A stretch of DNA of 49,574 nt from Bacteroidota bacterium (GCA_018266895.1 JAFDZQ010000019.1:42760-92333), one strand, 5' to 3'. Shown: positions 36,629 through 46,268, counted from the stretch's first letter. Notes: a model not told the origin generated them from the letters alone. Program-made: numbers and translations.

Positions 36629-36931
36629 TTAATTATTCAAAAGTGAAGCTATATAATCGGACAAAGTCTTTACTGTCAGAAAAGGGCTGTTTTTCTGAGA
36701 AAGGGCTTTTTCATCCGTCAGATCGATGCTTTGTCCAAGTTCATCCTGAATCCGCTGTTCCACTGCAACAATTAAATTCACCATACCAAGCGAGTCAAGA
36801 CGGCTGCCTGATCCGTATAAAATTTCGCCTTCCGTTTTTTGTATTTTTTTTTCACCGGGAAGCAGCTGATTAATTTCGTCCAGTGCATTGTAGATTGTTT
36901 CATTTATTTTTTCAGTGGTTATCATCCGCAT
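36629..36931 (-). CDS. Acyl carrier protein
   Basis: This 100-residue protein is a dedicated acyl carrier. The phosphopantetheine site is Ser47 in SRLDSLGMVNL (DSL motif), in the expected first third of helix II, with the acidic helix-I and helix-III regions intact. A somewhat longer N-terminus than AcpP (MRMITTEKINETIYNALDEI) is typical for carriers of secondary or polysaccharide pathways. ATG 36925 is an alternative start. It is the first gene of the four-gene unit (69 bases before the SDR). A housekeeping fatty-acid role is unlikely because no fab genes accompany it. Confidence 0.9.
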   Translation of the reverse strand: MRMITTEKINETIYNALDEINQLLPGEKKIQKTEGEILYGSGSRLDSLGMVNLIVAVEQRIQDELGQSIDLTDEKALSQKNSPFLTVKTLSDYIASLLNN

Positions 36932-37139
36932 TGAATAGTTTAAAAATTATCTTCAAATATTAAAAAATTCTTCCTTACATACTATTAAAAAGCCAATCAC
37001 CATCCTGCATAAGTAATTTTTTTAAATATACTTAAGTCAGTAGTTTATTTGTAAAAAAAAATTGAATGTATTAACATATTTAAATATATTTTTTAAAATT
37101 ATATCAATACTCTTAAACTTTATTTAGAAATCACAAAAT

Positions 37140-37167
37140 AAGCCGGTCACTTTTCAATGACAGGCTT
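37140..37167 (-). terminator. Terminator-like hairpin downstream of hepT
   Basis: AAGCCGGTCA (37140-37149) pairs with TGACAGGCTT (37158-37167) with one mismatch. Its first 18 bases are identical to those of the nrdJ terminator at 37879. Read leftward it follows hepT by about 55 bases; the T-run after it is short and interrupted (TTATTTTG), so termination is weaker. No gene lies in 36932-37221 apart from this site. Confidence 0.65.
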
Positions 37168-37221
37168 ATAAACTTTCAAAACTTCTAACAAATAAAAGCT
37201 GTAATTTAAAATTATAAATTA

Positions 37222-37554
37222 TTAATATTTGGTTATTCTTTCCAATTCTTTTATTAAAGGAGGTAAATTATTTTTTACTGTTTCCCAAATAATTCCTATG
37301 TCTATATAATTATAGTTATGAATTAGTAAATTTCTCATGCCTTTCATTTTTTTCCAGGATACTTCACTGTAATTATTTTGAGTTTCATCACTAACTTTTG
37401 ATGAAGCTTCACCAATAATTTCTAATCTCCTTATTACTGCATCTTGTGTTTTCAGATCTTTTTCAAACTTTTCCAATGAGATATCTTTAAGATAATTTAC
37501 GGCAATCTTCGCAGATTCAAGTATATCCATTAAATAAGCTTCATCATTCAGCAT
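37222..37554 (-). CDS. hepT: HepT-like HEPN RNase toxin
   Basis: This 110-residue all-helical protein has the HEPN ribonuclease signature R-x4-H-x-Y: Arg74, His79 and Tyr81 in MRNLLIHNYNY. In the known HepT/MntA (type VII) systems the toxin cleaves RNA through R and H, and the partner nucleotidyltransferase silences it by adding AMP to the Tyr of this same motif; all three residues are present. It overlaps the upstream mntA gene by 11 bases, so the two are coupled. The former name DUF86 applies. It could serve in phage defence or plasmid-like maintenance; here it is chromosomal between housekeeping genes. Confidence 0.9.
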   Translation of the reverse strand: MLNDEAYLMDILESAKIAVNYLKDISLEKFEKDLKTQDAVIRRLEIIGEASSKVSDETQNNYSEVSWKKMKGMRNLLIHNYNYIDIGIIWETVKNNLPPLIKELERITKY

Positions 37555-37834
37555 ATATTAATTTTAAATTACTTAGTATCGAATTACTTCTCAAATAATT
37601 AGGACTTCGTTCAACACTTTTTCTGGTAACCAGATCTACTTCTCTACCAAAAATTTTTTCTAATTCAGCTTTCATATCGGCAAGTTCAAATAATCCGTAA
37701 TGAGAATTGTCATAAAAAGAAACAAGAATATCTATATCACTGTCTTTATTAAATTTATCAGTTAATACAGAGCCAAAAACAGACAACTCTTTTATATTCC
37801 AATTATTGCAAAATTCTTTAATCTCTTTTTCCAT
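37544..37834 (-). CDS. mntA: MntA-like minimal nucleotidyltransferase antitoxin
   Basis: This 96-residue protein is a minimal Pol-beta-fold nucleotidyltransferase. The active site reads GSVLTDKFNKDSDIDILVSF: Gly21-Ser22, then Asp33 and Asp35 (GS-x10-DxD), with a third Asp67 in REVDLVT. In the HepT/MntA family it uses ATP to AMPylate the HEPN toxin and block it. It lies upstream of hepT and overlaps it by 11 bases; the order antitoxin then toxin is reversed relative to some described pairs. A strong rightward-facing flank, the nrdJ terminator, isolates it from nrdJ transcription. Confidence 0.92.
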   Translation of the reverse strand: MEKEIKEFCNNWNIKELSVFGSVLTDKFNKDSDIDILVSFYDNSHYGLFELADMKAELEKIFGREVDLVTRKSVERSPNYLRSNSILSNLKLIYAE

Positions 37835-37873
37835 ACTTAAAACTAATACTAATAAAACTATTTTACAAATAAC

Positions 37874-37906
37874 AAAAAAAGCCGGTCACTTTTCAAAGAC
37901 CGGCTT
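37874..37906 (-). terminator. Rho-independent terminator of nrdJ
   Basis: On the minus strand the 9-bp stem AAGCCGGTC/GACCGGCTT with a 10-base loop is followed by seven T (plus-strand A-run 37874-37880). It lies 24 bases after the nrdJ stop. The first 18 bases of the plus-strand stem-loop recur at 37140. Confidence 0.92.
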
Positions 37907-37929
37907 GCAATTTATAATTTGTAATTGTT

Positions 37930-40900
37930 CTAACTGCATCCGCTTGTATCGCCGCAGGTAATGCACTTCAGACAGGTGCCGTTCCTCACCATCGTAACAC
38001 TGCCGCACGATGAGCAGATATCTCCTGTATAACCTTTGAGCTTTGCTTCCTTTATTTTTTCGATTATCGGAGTATTGATTCCGGGTTTTCCCGCTAACTT
38101 TATTGATATATCACCTGTATTGTTGTCTTTCGTATGCTCTTCAATGATCCTTTCACTGTATATTTCCTCTTCATCAAAATCATTGTCACCTTCCAATTTT
38201 GAAAGTGCGTCTATAGGTGACTTCTGAAACTCTGCAACATTTTCTATATGAGCAAGATCGGATCTGCCGAGATATGTTACTGCAAGTTCACGGAAAATAT
38301 AATCTATGATCGAAGTGCTCATTTTTATATTCGGATTGCCGACAACTATACCGTTCGGCTCAAATCTTGTATAAACGAATGCGTCGACGAACTCATCAAG
38401 CGGAACTCCGTGCTGAAGTCCGAGTGATATTGCAATCGCGAAACAGTTCATCAGACTCCTGAAAGCAGCGCCTTCCTTATGCATATCAATAAAAATTTCA
38501 CCTAGCTGTCCGTTCTCATATTCACCCGTTCTCAGATATACCGAATGCGTTCCTATCTTTGCTTTCTGAGTATATCCTTTCCTCCTGAACGGAAGTTTCC
38601 TTCTCTTTGCAATGTATCTGTGAATAATTCTTTCAGCTACTTTTACAATATCATTTGTCCTTGAAACTTCTCTGGAAATATCGTCACTGCTTTCCGTATT
38701 GACGGCTTCATCATCGCTGACGGAATTCAACGGCTGTGAAAGCTTTGATCCGTCCCTGTACAATGCATTTGCTTTTACTCCGAGCTTCCATGAAGTTAAA
38801 AATGCATTCTTCATATCTTCTATTGTTGCATGATTGGGAAGATTTATGGTCTTGGAAATTGCTCCTGAAATAAACGGCTGAGCCGCGGCCATTATTTTAA
38901 TGTGTGCATCGGCAGAAATATATCGGACACCTTTCCTTCCGCATTTGTTGGCGCAGTCAAAAATCGCATAATGCTCTTCCTTCAGATGCGGCGCTCCTTC
39001 GACAGTCATTGTCCCGCAAACATAATCGTTCGCTTCTTCGATCTGTTCCTTTGTATATCCGAGTTCTTTAAGTACATTAAAACCGGGATCATCAAGCTGC
39101 TCATCAGAAAACCCGAGAGCATTTTTACAGAACCCTACTCCAAGTGTCCATTTATTGAATGTAAAATTAATGTCAAAAACCGAAGGAAGTGATTTCTCAA
39201 CCTTTGTAAGTATCTCTTTTGTAAATCCTTTTTCAGTAAGAGACTGGGCGTTAATGTAAGGACATCCTATAATTGAACCGTGTCCCTTTGTGTATTTTAT
39301 AATTTCATTAATTTCTTTTTCGGAATATCCGAGATTCTTCAGAGCGGGAGGAACTGATTCATTTATAATTTTAAAATATCCTCCGCCGGCAAGTTTTTTG
39401 AATTTTACCAGGGCAAAATCCGGCTCAACACCCGTTGTATCGCAATCCATAAGGAGTCCGATCGTACCGGTCGGGGCAATAACCGTTACCTGAGCATTTC
39501 TGAATCCGTATTTCTCACCATTCTCAAGCGCTTTATCTGAATCTTCTCTCGCTGCTTTAAGCAGATCATCGGGACAATAATTTTTATTGATTCCTAATGG
39601 TGCAATGGACAGACCTTCATATTCGCTTGCTGCGATGTTGTATGCAGCTCTCCTGTGATTGCGAATTACTCTCAGCATATCCTTCTCATTTTCACTGTAC
39701 CGCATAAAGGGTCCGAGTTCTTTTGACATTTCTGCAGATGTTGCATAAGCTGTCATGTGAAGGATGGATGTCAGTGCCCCGGTTAATGCCAGAGCTTCCG
39801 GAGAATCATAAGGAACTCCCTGAACCATCAGCAATGCGCCGAGATTTGCATAACCCAGCCCGAGTGTTCTGTACTCATAGGAAAGCTGAGCGATATTTTT
39901 ACTCGGGAACTGAGCCATGAGCACGCTTATTTCAAGGACAACTGTCCATAACCTTGACGCATGTCTGTATTTTTCGATTTCAAACTTATTGTTTTTCTGA
40001 TTATAAAATTTCATCAGGTTCAGTGAAGCTAGATTACATGCAGTATCATCAAGGAACATATATTCGGAACATGGATTTGATGCCTTGATGCTTCCGCCTT
40101 CAGGACAGGTGTGCCATTCGTTTATAGTTGTATGGAACTGTATTCCCGGATCAGCACTTGACCATGCGCTGTAAGCTATCTGCTCCCACAGATCCCTTGC
40201 TTTTAAAGTTTTACTGGGCTTTGGTTCTCTTTTTTCCTTCTCGGATTTTTTTAATTCGGTTCTGAAATATAAATTCCATTCTTTATCATCTATTACAGCC
40301 TGCATGAATTCATTTTTGGCGCGTATGCTGTTGTTTGAATTCTGTCCCGATACAGTGAGATAAGCTTCGGAATTCCAGTCTGTATCATATTCTGCAAATT
40401 CAATTTCCTTGAAGCCGAGCTTTGCAAGCTGTATGACTCTCTCAATGTAATTTTCAGGAGTCATTACTTTCCTTGCTTCGGAAATAGCCTGAGCAAGCAG
40501 TTTGTTGGTCTTTCTGTCAAATCCGTCGTTTTCCGGATGAACGGAATGGCAGGCGCTTATTATTTTGTTAAGATGACGGCTTAATAATTTCGAGCCGGCA
40601 ACTAAGGAAGCGACTTTCTCTTCCTCTGTAACTTTCCAGCTGATAAATTCTTCAATATCCGGATGATCGAGATCAAGAGTAACCATCTTTGCAGCTCTCC
40701 TTGTTGTGCCTCCGGATTTTATCGCTCCGGCACTTCTGTCTCCGATCTTAAGAAAAGACATCAGACCGGAAGATTTTCCGCCTCCGCTTAACGGCTCATT
40801 GATACCTCTTATATTGGAAAAGTTTGAACCTGTTCCTGATCCGTACTTAAACAATCTTGCTTCCCTGACCCAGAGATCCATTATTCCGCCTTCATTGACC

Positions 40901-42726
40901 AGATCGTCAGTCAAAGACTGAATGAAGCAATTATGCACAACTATACCATTTGCGGAAAATTTTCCCGATTCTGTCTGAATGTCGTAGACTAATTCTTCAC
41001 CAGCGTAATCTATGGAAATTACTGTTTCTTCTGATAATTCTCTTTTTGTTTTACCTGAAACAGATTCATTAAGAAATTTTAATTTTTCAGATTTATCACC
41101 CGAAACAAAATTAATTAAAGATTCAAATTTTTTGCGTTCCGAGAAATATGAAACACTCAACATATAAAGCATTTTCCTGTTATCTCCTGAATCATTACAC
41201 TCTGATATATTTGAATAAATTCCCAGACTCAAAAGAAGTATCTGAACATCATGAGCAAGACCTTCTGAAACTGTGCTTAAAACTATATCTCCGGAATTTC
41301 TCCCGTCTTCATTTCTTACTCTTACGCAGCCGTCTGCCTGAAATAAACTCCTTAAAAAATAAATTTTTTCATTCTTTCCGGATTTAAAAATTACTTCCGG
41401 TACACGTGCTGTATATGAACTTACATTAAGTTCATATTCATTTACATAATCATCAACATTCTTAGAATCATGTTTTACGATCCTGTAAAGATTTTTAATG
41501 TTTTTTCTGGTAACAGTCTTATATGTTCCGAATATATTTTCGAATAATTCTGTCACATAATTATACTCATCATCATTTATTGTAATTGCTCCGAACATAG
41601 TTGTCTTTTTATTCCTGTTATATTTCCCGTAATAACCGTCACCTAATATCCAGCCTGCAAGAGCGGCTTTTGAAAGTTCAGTTTTATTTTCTTCAATATT
41701 TTCTTCGGGTGATTCTTTTTTAATTTCTACTCCAAGATTTAAAAGGGTTTTGTTGAGTGAAGTTTTATGTTCTTCATAAATCCCTTCTTCCATTAATGTC
41801 TCGCTTAATTCTTCGTTAAGCATATCCTGTTTTAAAGAAATTTGCTGAACTTTTTTTCCTAATAATGTTTTAAATTCATTCCATCCGTAATCCCCGCCGT
41901 CTTTTAATCTTTTATCGGAAGAATAAACCAGATGGTCATCCGTAAATTCTATAAAATTTCCGTTCCTGATCTTTGCCCTGTAAACACTTTTAATTCCGTT
42001 ATTCTTTACAGCAATCAGTTTAACAAATTCCTGACCGTCAAAGACTTTCAGATCCGTTAATTTATTTTCAACAATTTCTTCGATAGTGTAAATTCCTTTG
42101 TCTGTAAATATCTTTGTGTCGCCTTTTGCACACGCATGGGGCTGAGGATGAGTATATGCATCTTCCGATGACACTAATTTACCTGTTTTAGGATCTACAT
42201 AATAATGCCCCTGAGAAGGTCCGCTTATACCGTAAGCCCAGTTCAGTCCCGTATTGAACCACTGAGGAGAGTTCGGAGCCGCAAACTGCATTGCAAGCAT
42301 ATAACAAAGCTCTTCATAAAAATTCTTTGCGTCAGTTTCCTTGTTAAAATATTTATGCTTCCATCCCCAGTATGTCCAGCAACCTGCAAGACGGTTAAAG
42401 ACCTGAGTTGAATCATTTTCAGAAGTATATCTTTCCACTTCAGGAAAATCCTTCATCTTGTCAAGATCCGCTTCGGATCTCTGAAGCCATTCGGGAACGC
42501 CTTTCTCTTCTACTTTTTTAAGATGAACCGGAACTCCTGCTTTACGGAAATATTTCTGCGCGAGAATGTCTGTTGCGACCTGAGACCAGTGTGAAGGAAC
42601 TCTTACATCGTTCATTTCAAAAACTATGGAGCCATCGGGATTTCTTATTACTGAGGAACGGGTGTCAAACTCAATTGCGTCAAAAGCAGAACTGCCTTTG
42701 CTGACTAATAATCTGTTAATTTTCAT
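37930..42726 (-). CDS. nrdJ: Adenosylcobalamin-dependent (class II) ribonucleotide reductase with intein
   Basis: This enzyme makes deoxyribonucleotides using vitamin B12 and needs no oxygen. The precursor has 1598 residues, of which 199-599 are an intein; the spliced enzyme has about 1197. The N-extein ends AYTHPQPHA and the C-extein resumes with Cys600 in CFIQSLTDD, the first redox cysteine of the reductase. The radical site N-x-C-x-E reads SNPCSEYMF with Cys886 of the precursor (485 after splicing), followed by [11 protein letters not shown] with the second redox Cys. The C-terminal ~60 residues have a Zn-ribbon-like end ([15 protein letters not shown]). No class I or III reductase gene is in the window. 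Transcription ends at the terminator at 37874-37906. Confidence 0.96.
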   Translation of the reverse strand: MKINRLLVSKGSSAFDAIEFDTRSSVIRNPDGSIVFEMNDVRVPSHWSQVATDILAQKYFRKAGVPVHLKKVEEKGVPEWLQRSEADLDKMKDFPEVERYTSENDSTQVFNRLAGCWTYWGWKHKYFNKETDAKNFYEELCYMLAMQFAAPNSPQWFNTGLNWAYGISGPSQGHYYVDPKTGKLVSSEDAYTHPQPHACAKGDTKIFTDKGIYTIEEIVENKLTDLKVFDGQEFVKLIAVKNNGIKSVYRAKIRNGNFIEFTDDHLVYSSDKRLKDGGDYGWNEFKTLLGKKVQQISLKQDMLNEELSETLMEEGIYEEHKTSLNKTLLNLGVEIKKESPEENIEENKTELSKAALAGWILGDGYYGKYNRNKKTTMFGAITINDDEYNYVTELFENIFGTYKTVTRKNIKNLYRIVKHDSKNVDDYVNEYELNVSSYTARVPEVIFKSGKNEKIYFLRSLFQADGCVRVRNEDGRNSGDIVLSTVSEGLAHDVQILLLSLGIYSNISECNDSGDNRKMLYMLSVSYFSERKKFESLINFVSGDKSEKLKFLNESVSGKTKRELSEETVISIDYAGEELVYDIQTESGKFSANGIVVHNCFIQSLTDDLVNEGGIMDLWVREARLFKYGSGTGSNFSNIRGINEPLSGGGKSSGLMSFLKIGDRSAGAIKSGGTTRRAAKMVTLDLDHPDIEEFISWKVTEEEKVASLVAGSKLLSRHLNKIISACHSVHPENDGFDRKTNKLLAQAISEARKVMTPENYIERVIQLAKLGFKEIEFAEYDTDWNSEAYLTVSGQNSNNSIRAKNEFMQAVIDDKEWNLYFRTELKKSEKEKREPKPSKTLKARDLWEQIAYSAWSSADPGIQFHTTINEWHTCPEGGSIKASNPCSEYMFLDDTACNLASLNLMKFYNQKNNKFEIEKYRHASRLWTVVLEISVLMAQFPSKNIAQLSYEYRTLGLGYANLGALLMVQGVPYDSPEALALTGALTSILHMTAYATSAEMSKELGPFMRYSENEKDMLRVIRNHRRAAYNIAASEYEGLSIAPLGINKNYCPDDLLKAAREDSDKALENGEKYGFRNAQVTVIAPTGTIGLLMDCDTTGVEPDFALVKFKKLAGGGYFKIINESVPPALKNLGYSEKEINEIIKYTKGHGSIIGCPYINAQSLTEKGFTKEILTKVEKSLPSVFDINFTFNKWTLGVGFCKNALGFSDEQLDDPGFNVLKELGYTKEQIEEANDYVCGTMTVEGAPHLKEEHYAIFDCANKCGRKGVRYISADAHIKIMAAAQPFISGAISKTINLPNHATIEDMKNAFLTSWKLGVKANALYRDGSKLSQPLNSVSDDEAVNTESSDDISREVSRTNDIVKVAERIIHRYIAKRRKLPFRRKGYTQKAKIGTHSVYLRTGEYENGQLGEIFIDMHKEGAAFRSLMNCFAIAISLGLQHGVPLDEFVDAFVYTRFEPNGIVVGNPNIKMSTSIIDYIFRELAVTYLGRSDLAHIENVAEFQKSPIDALSKLEGDNDFDEEEIYSERIIEEHTKDNNTGDISIKLAGKPGINTPIIEKIKEAKLKGYTGDICSSCGSVTMVRNGTCLKCITCGDTSGCS
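40930..42132 (-). other. Intein with LAGLIDADG homing endonuclease inside nrdJ
   Basis: The 401-residue insertion starts with Cys1 ([20 protein letters not shown], block A) and ends VVHN with the penultimate His and terminal Asn needed for splicing, followed by Cys+1 of the host. The N-terminal splicing domain includes FTDDHLVY (block B, T-x-x-H). Two endonuclease helices are intact: [12 protein letters not shown] and [10 protein letters not shown], each with its catalytic Asp, so the homing endonuclease is probably still active. Block F is [19 protein letters not shown]. Boundaries follow from alignment of the extein text PHA|C...N|CFIQ and the codons at 42132 and 40930. Excision leaves an intact NrdJ sequence. 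Confidence 0.93.
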
Positions 42727-43254
42727 TTACATAAAAATTATATAAATTAAAAAAATAAAAAACTTTTAAAAATTTAGTGGAAGGAATATGAGTATTTTTA
42801 TGTGTAAAATTACCACAACTATTTTTCAAATGCAAATTTTTTAAGAAAATTTCACTATTGATTTTAAATTATTTTTTGTTGCTTAAACATTTTCATTGAA
42901 AATCAGTTGTTTTTCGGAAATAGCGTTTAGCAGGTTTAAATAAATTTTAAAAAAACAGTTAAATTATTTTATAATAATCTCCTGATGTTTTTAATCTAAA
43001 ATCAATTACTTCTTATCAGAAGTCTGCAAACACAGTAACGGCAGAGCTTTGCAGGCGTCCGGCTTTTTTATTCGTATACAATGTGTTTTTTCTTCATGCC
43101 AAATCTTCTTAAATCAAAAATGTTCCTTACCGGAATTCAACTTGTTTGCAAATATATTTCTTGCATTTATGTGCGTAACATTTACACTGAAATTTCATTT
43201 ATAAATTATTAGTATATATTACATTTTTATACAGCATTTAACAGTAAAAAAATA
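42727..43254. other. Divergent intergenic region between nrdJ and phzF-like gene
   Basis: The gap must hold both promoters. I do not find a cobalamin riboswitch or a NrdR-box pair that I can confirm by eye. One GC-rich island (43024-43071) stands out in the AT-rich background: CTGCAAA at 43024-43030 pairs with TTTGCAG at 43048-43054 and is followed by GGCGTCCGGCTTTTTTA, which resembles a terminator or structured RNA tail. No open frame is convincing. Confidence 0.45.
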
Positions 43255-44055
43255 ATGACAAAAATTTTCATAGCTGATGCATTTACTTCATCCCCTTTTT
43301 CAGGTAATCCCGCTGCAGTATGTATTCTTGAAGATGAAAAAAATGACAAATGGATGTCTGACCTGGCTGCCGAAATGAATCTTTCTGAAACTGCATTTGT
43401 GAAAAAAAATGATGAGGGATTCAGCCTGCGCTGGTTCACTCCTGTAACGGAAGTCGATCTTTGCGGTCATGCGACACTCGCTTCATCTCATATTCTCTGG
43501 CAGTACGGATATCTGAAACAAAATGAAGATGCAGTCTTTCAAACCCGTTTCAGCGGTATTCTCAGAGCTGTAAAAAGCGGAAATGAGATAACGCTTGATT
43601 TCCCGTGCAAAGAAGTGAAAAACAGTCATTCTTATCCTGAACTTGAATCAGCTCTGGGCGCAAAGCCGAAATATACGGGCTTGACCGGCAAAGAAGAAAA
43701 AAACCATCTTATAGAACTTGATTCGGAAAAGCAGGTAAGAGAATTGAAACCTGATTTTAGTATGCTTTCAAAACTTCCGGTCTCCGGTGTAATTGTTACA
43801 GCCGTCTCCTCAAACGACGAATATGATTTTGTTTCCAGATATTTTACTCCGGCTCAGGGAATAAATGAAGATCCGGTTACAGGCTCGGCTCATTGCTCGC
43901 TTACTCCTTACTGGAGCAAAAAGCTCGGTAAAAAAGAAATGAATGCTTTTCAGGCTTCCTCACGCGGAGGAATGATAAAAGTGAAACTCGGAGATGAAAG
44001 GGTTTTTCTTACCGGCAAAGCTGTGACAATACTTGAAGGAAATCTTGTAATTTAA
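43255..44055 (+). CDS. PhzF-family isomerase/epimerase-like protein
   Basis: This 266-residue protein belongs to the PhzF/diaminopimelate-epimerase fold. The start MTKIFIADAFTSSPFSGNPA is diagnostic. The catalytic set seen in PhzF is complete: Glu45 in NLSETAFV, His72 in CGHATLASSH and Asp206 in NEDPVTGSAH. PhzF itself isomerises trans-2,3-dihydro-3-hydroxyanthranilate in phenazine synthesis, but no other phenazine genes are present, so this is one of the many orphan family members and its substrate is unknown. An uncharacterised helical protein gene follows 41 bases downstream on the same strand. Confidence 0.92.
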   Translation: MTKIFIADAFTSSPFSGNPAAVCILEDEKNDKWMSDLAAEMNLSETAFVKKNDEGFSLRWFTPVTEVDLCGHATLASSHILWQYGYLKQNEDAVFQTRFSGILRAVKSGNEITLDFPCKEVKNSHSYPELESALGAKPKYTGLTGKEEKNHLIELDSEKQVRELKPDFSMLSKLPVSGVIVTAVSSNDEYDFVSRYFTPAQGINEDPVTGSAHCSLTPYWSKKLGKKEMNAFQASSRGGMIKVKLGDERVFLTGKAVTILEGNLVI

Positions 44056-44096
44056 ATTACATATTTTTAAACATTTTGTGTTAATTAAAACTTCCC

Positions 44097-44744
44097 ATGC
44101 TGCAAAGAGATTATTTTCTTAGAATGGCCGAAATGCTTGCTTCTGTCCTCGCTAAGGTGCTATTCAACAAACAAAACAATAACTACGAAGAAGCTGAAAA
44201 AGAAATTGAAACCGCTGCTAAAACAATCGTCGGTCTGGATCTCAATATCATCAATATTCTCAGTACTGATGATATTATTAAGCTGATGAAGACTACAGGT
44301 CTGTATGCCGGAAGATGCCTTATTTCAGCCGAACTTCTTAAAGAATATGCTGATGTTCATGAATTGAACGGGAAAACAAGCGGCAGCATTAAGCTTAAAT
44401 CCTTAAGCCTGTATATCGAAGCACTTTTGTCTAAGGAATTGCCTGAACCCGAAAAGTATTTTTCAAAAATTAACGATCTTATAAAAGGAATTCCCGGTGA
44501 TGAAGTATCAGATGAACTGAGTTTAAAACTCATCGATTATTACGAATTTTCAGGGCAGTTTTCTAAAGCGGAGGATCTGATATTCGAATTAATAGAAAAA
44601 AACAGCAGTGAAATTATAGACAGATCTGTTTCATTTTACAAAAAACTTCAGCACAGAACAGATGATGAACTTCTGAAAGGCAATTTAAGCAGGGAAGAAG
44701 TCAATGACGCTCTTGAAGAAATTTTAAACATTAAAGATAAATAA
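44097..44744 (+). CDS. Uncharacterised cytoplasmic helical protein (DUF6483-like)
   Basis: I recognise only a likely uncharacterised-domain family. The 215 residues have no signal peptide or membrane segment and are almost entirely alpha-helical, starting MLQRDYFLRMAEMLASVLAK; the opening resembles DUF6483 proteins, from memory. The C-terminal half looks like helix pairs of a TPR-like fold (LIDYYEFSGQFSKAEDLIFE). It lies between the PhzF-like gene and the FKBP gene on the same strand with short gaps (41 and 34 bases), so it is probably part of their transcript. No function is proposed. Confidence 0.75.
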   Translation: MLQRDYFLRMAEMLASVLAKVLFNKQNNNYEEAEKEIETAAKTIVGLDLNIINILSTDDIIKLMKTTGLYAGRCLISAELLKEYADVHELNGKTSGSIKLKSLSLYIEALLSKELPEPEKYFSKINDLIKGIPGDEVSDELSLKLIDYYEFSGQFSKAEDLIFELIEKNSSEIIDRSVSFYKKLQHRTDDELLKGNLSREEVNDALEEILNIKDK

Positions 44745-44778
44745 AGAAATTTCCTAAAATACTCTAAATACTTTACAA

Positions 44779-45549
44779 ATGAAAAAACCGGTAATTTTAA
44801 TTTTTCTGATTCTTACTTCTTTTAACATTGTCTTTGCGCAGAACAGCGATACAGTTACAACTCCAAGCGGTCTGAAATATATTATCATTGAAAAGCACGA
44901 CGGCATTAAAGCCGAAGAAGGCAAAGCCGTGGAAGTTCATTATACCGGATATCTGCTTGACGGAAAAGTGTTCGATTCCTCATTAGAAAGAAATGAGCCG
45001 ATAGAATTTGTTCTCGGCAGCGGTATGGTTATCAAAGGCTGGGAAGAAGGAATAGCCCTGATGAATACAGGAGATAAAATGAGGCTGATAATTCCTCCTG
45101 ACCTTGCATACGGTAAAAAAGGTTCGGGTGGCGTAATTCCTCCGGATGCTACGCTGGTTTTTGATGTGGAACTGTTAAGTGTAAACGAACCAAAGATTCC
45201 CATCTCTGATATGCTTTTGCTTACTTGTATTCAAAGTGATGTCAGTGTGGCTGTTAATCAGTACAGAGAACTGAAATCTTCAGGCGGAGAAAAGTATAAT
45301 TTTAAGGAAAGTCAGCTGAATTCGCTCGGCTATCAGCTTCTGCAGCTGGGGAAAACTAAAGATGCAATCGTGATTCTTCAGCTGAATGCTGAAGTTTATC
45401 CTAACTCCGCAAATGTTTATGACAGTCTCGGAGAAGCTTATATGATTGATGGAAACAGAGAACTTGCAGTTCAGAATTATAATAAATCACTTGAACTGAA
45501 TCCCCGGAATGACAATGCGCGAAAAATGCTTGAGAATCTAGCTAAATAA
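44779..45549 (+). CDS. Exported FKBP-type peptidyl-prolyl isomerase with C-terminal TPR
   Basis: This is a periplasmic foldase. The signal peptide is residues 1-20 (ends IVFAQ). The FKBP domain (about 27-135) shows the active-site strands VEVHYTGYLLDGKVFDSS, MVIKGWEEGIALM and LIIPPDLAYG then GVIPPDATLVFDVEL. After a linker, residues ~175-256 form TPR units (YQLLQLGKTKDAIVILQLN, DSLGEAYMIDGNRELAVQNY). FKBP-TPR combinations are common in eukaryotes but rarer in exported bacterial proteins. It is followed by a strong terminator shared with the convergent cold-shock gene. Confidence 0.93.
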   Translation: MKKPVILIFLILTSFNIVFAQNSDTVTTPSGLKYIIIEKHDGIKAEEGKAVEVHYTGYLLDGKVFDSSLERNEPIEFVLGSGMVIKGWEEGIALMNTGDKMRLIIPPDLAYGKKGSGGVIPPDATLVFDVELLSVNEPKIPISDMLLLTCIQSDVSVAVNQYRELKSSGGEKYNFKESQLNSLGYQLLQLGKTKDAIVILQLNAEVYPNSANVYDSLGEAYMIDGNRELAVQNYNKSLELNPRNDNARKMLENLAK

Positions 45550-45581
45550 AAGAGGTGATTTTAACTGAGATGTAGAAACAG

Positions 45582-45615
45582 AAAGCCCGTGATTTTAGGT
45601 CACGGGCTTTATTTA
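45582..45615. terminator. Bidirectional terminator
   Basis: A perfect 11-bp stem AAAGCCCGTGA/TCACGGGCTTT (45582-45592 and 45600-45610) has T-rich flanks on the plus strand (ATTTATTTAT). It lies between the stops of the convergent FKBP and cold-shock genes, 33 and 2 bases away, and can serve both. Confidence 0.9.
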
Positions 45616-45616
45616 T

Positions 45617-45820
45617 TTATCCAACTTTGGTTACATTTGCAGCCTGAGGACCTTTTGCTCCTTCTTCGACTTCAAATTCAACTTCATCGCCTTCGTCTAA
45701 TTTTTTGTAGCCTTCAGCGTTGATTGCTTTGAAGTGGACGAATACATCTTGTCCGTTGCTTCTGGTTATGAATCCATAACCTTTTGTAACGTTGAACCAT
45801 TTTACAGTTCCTTTTTCCAT
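45617..45820 (-). CDS. Cold-shock-domain RNA-binding protein
   Basis: This 67-residue protein is a single-stranded nucleic-acid chaperone. I take ATG 45820 as start ([18 protein letters not shown]); the longer frame to 45865 adds 15 non-conserved residues, and AAGGA lies just upstream of 45820 on the minus strand. RNP1 reads KGYGFI and RNP2 VFVHF, and the C-terminus [15 protein letters not shown] is standard. The upstream region 45821-46268 is long enough for a cold-shock-type leader. It shares a terminator with the convergent FKBP gene. Confidence 0.95.
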   Translation of the reverse strand: MEKGTVKWFNVTKGYGFITRSNGQDVFVHFKAINAEGYKKLDEGDEVEFEVEEGAKGPQAANVTKVG

Positions 45821-46268
45821 TACGGTTTTCCTTTTTTTGGTGTTTTTGAAAATGTACGCTTGCAAATTTTGGCTCTTAAATCTTTTTCTACCCGGCCGGA
45901 ATTATTCTCCGTTCCTGATATATTTGCTGCGACTTGCACCTTAAAAAAGGATGTTACGTTACATCAGCAAAATCTTAAAAGCTTGTTGCTACTTTCTTAT
46001 TTTGGTAGAACAATCCCGCTTTAGCGGGACAAAAACGCTGTACTGTTTTTTTACGTACTCAATTTATACATATATATGTTAAATTACAACACATTTATTT
46101 CATTTTTTTAATCTTCTTAAAAAACTTCCAATACTTTTGCTACTGATGACGTATGTCAGTGTCCTTTTTTAATTACAGTTTTGATTTATGATAAGGAAGT
46201 CATGCAGATAAATGAATCTGAATCAATTAATTTTGTGGAGTTTTAATTCGTTCTCAGTGAAATCAATT
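45821..46268. other. Leader region of the cold-shock gene, no other gene
   Basis: This stretch precedes the leftward cold-shock gene and follows the end of the next leftward gene. It contains a 7-bp hairpin TCCCGCT-TT-AGCGGGA (46014-46029) and the shorter repeat GATGT...ACATC (45950-45965). A structured cold-shock mRNA leader is plausible from position only. No protein frame is convincing. Confidence 0.45.

Noticed and set aside
43255-44055. Phenazine biosynthesis locus
   Set aside because: No phzA/B/D/E/G relatives are nearby; PhzF-like proteins are widespread outside phenazine producers.
45821-45865. 15-residue extension of the cold-shock protein
   Set aside because: The family starts at [10 protein letters not shown] and a Shine-Dalgarno-like AAGGA lies just before that ATG.
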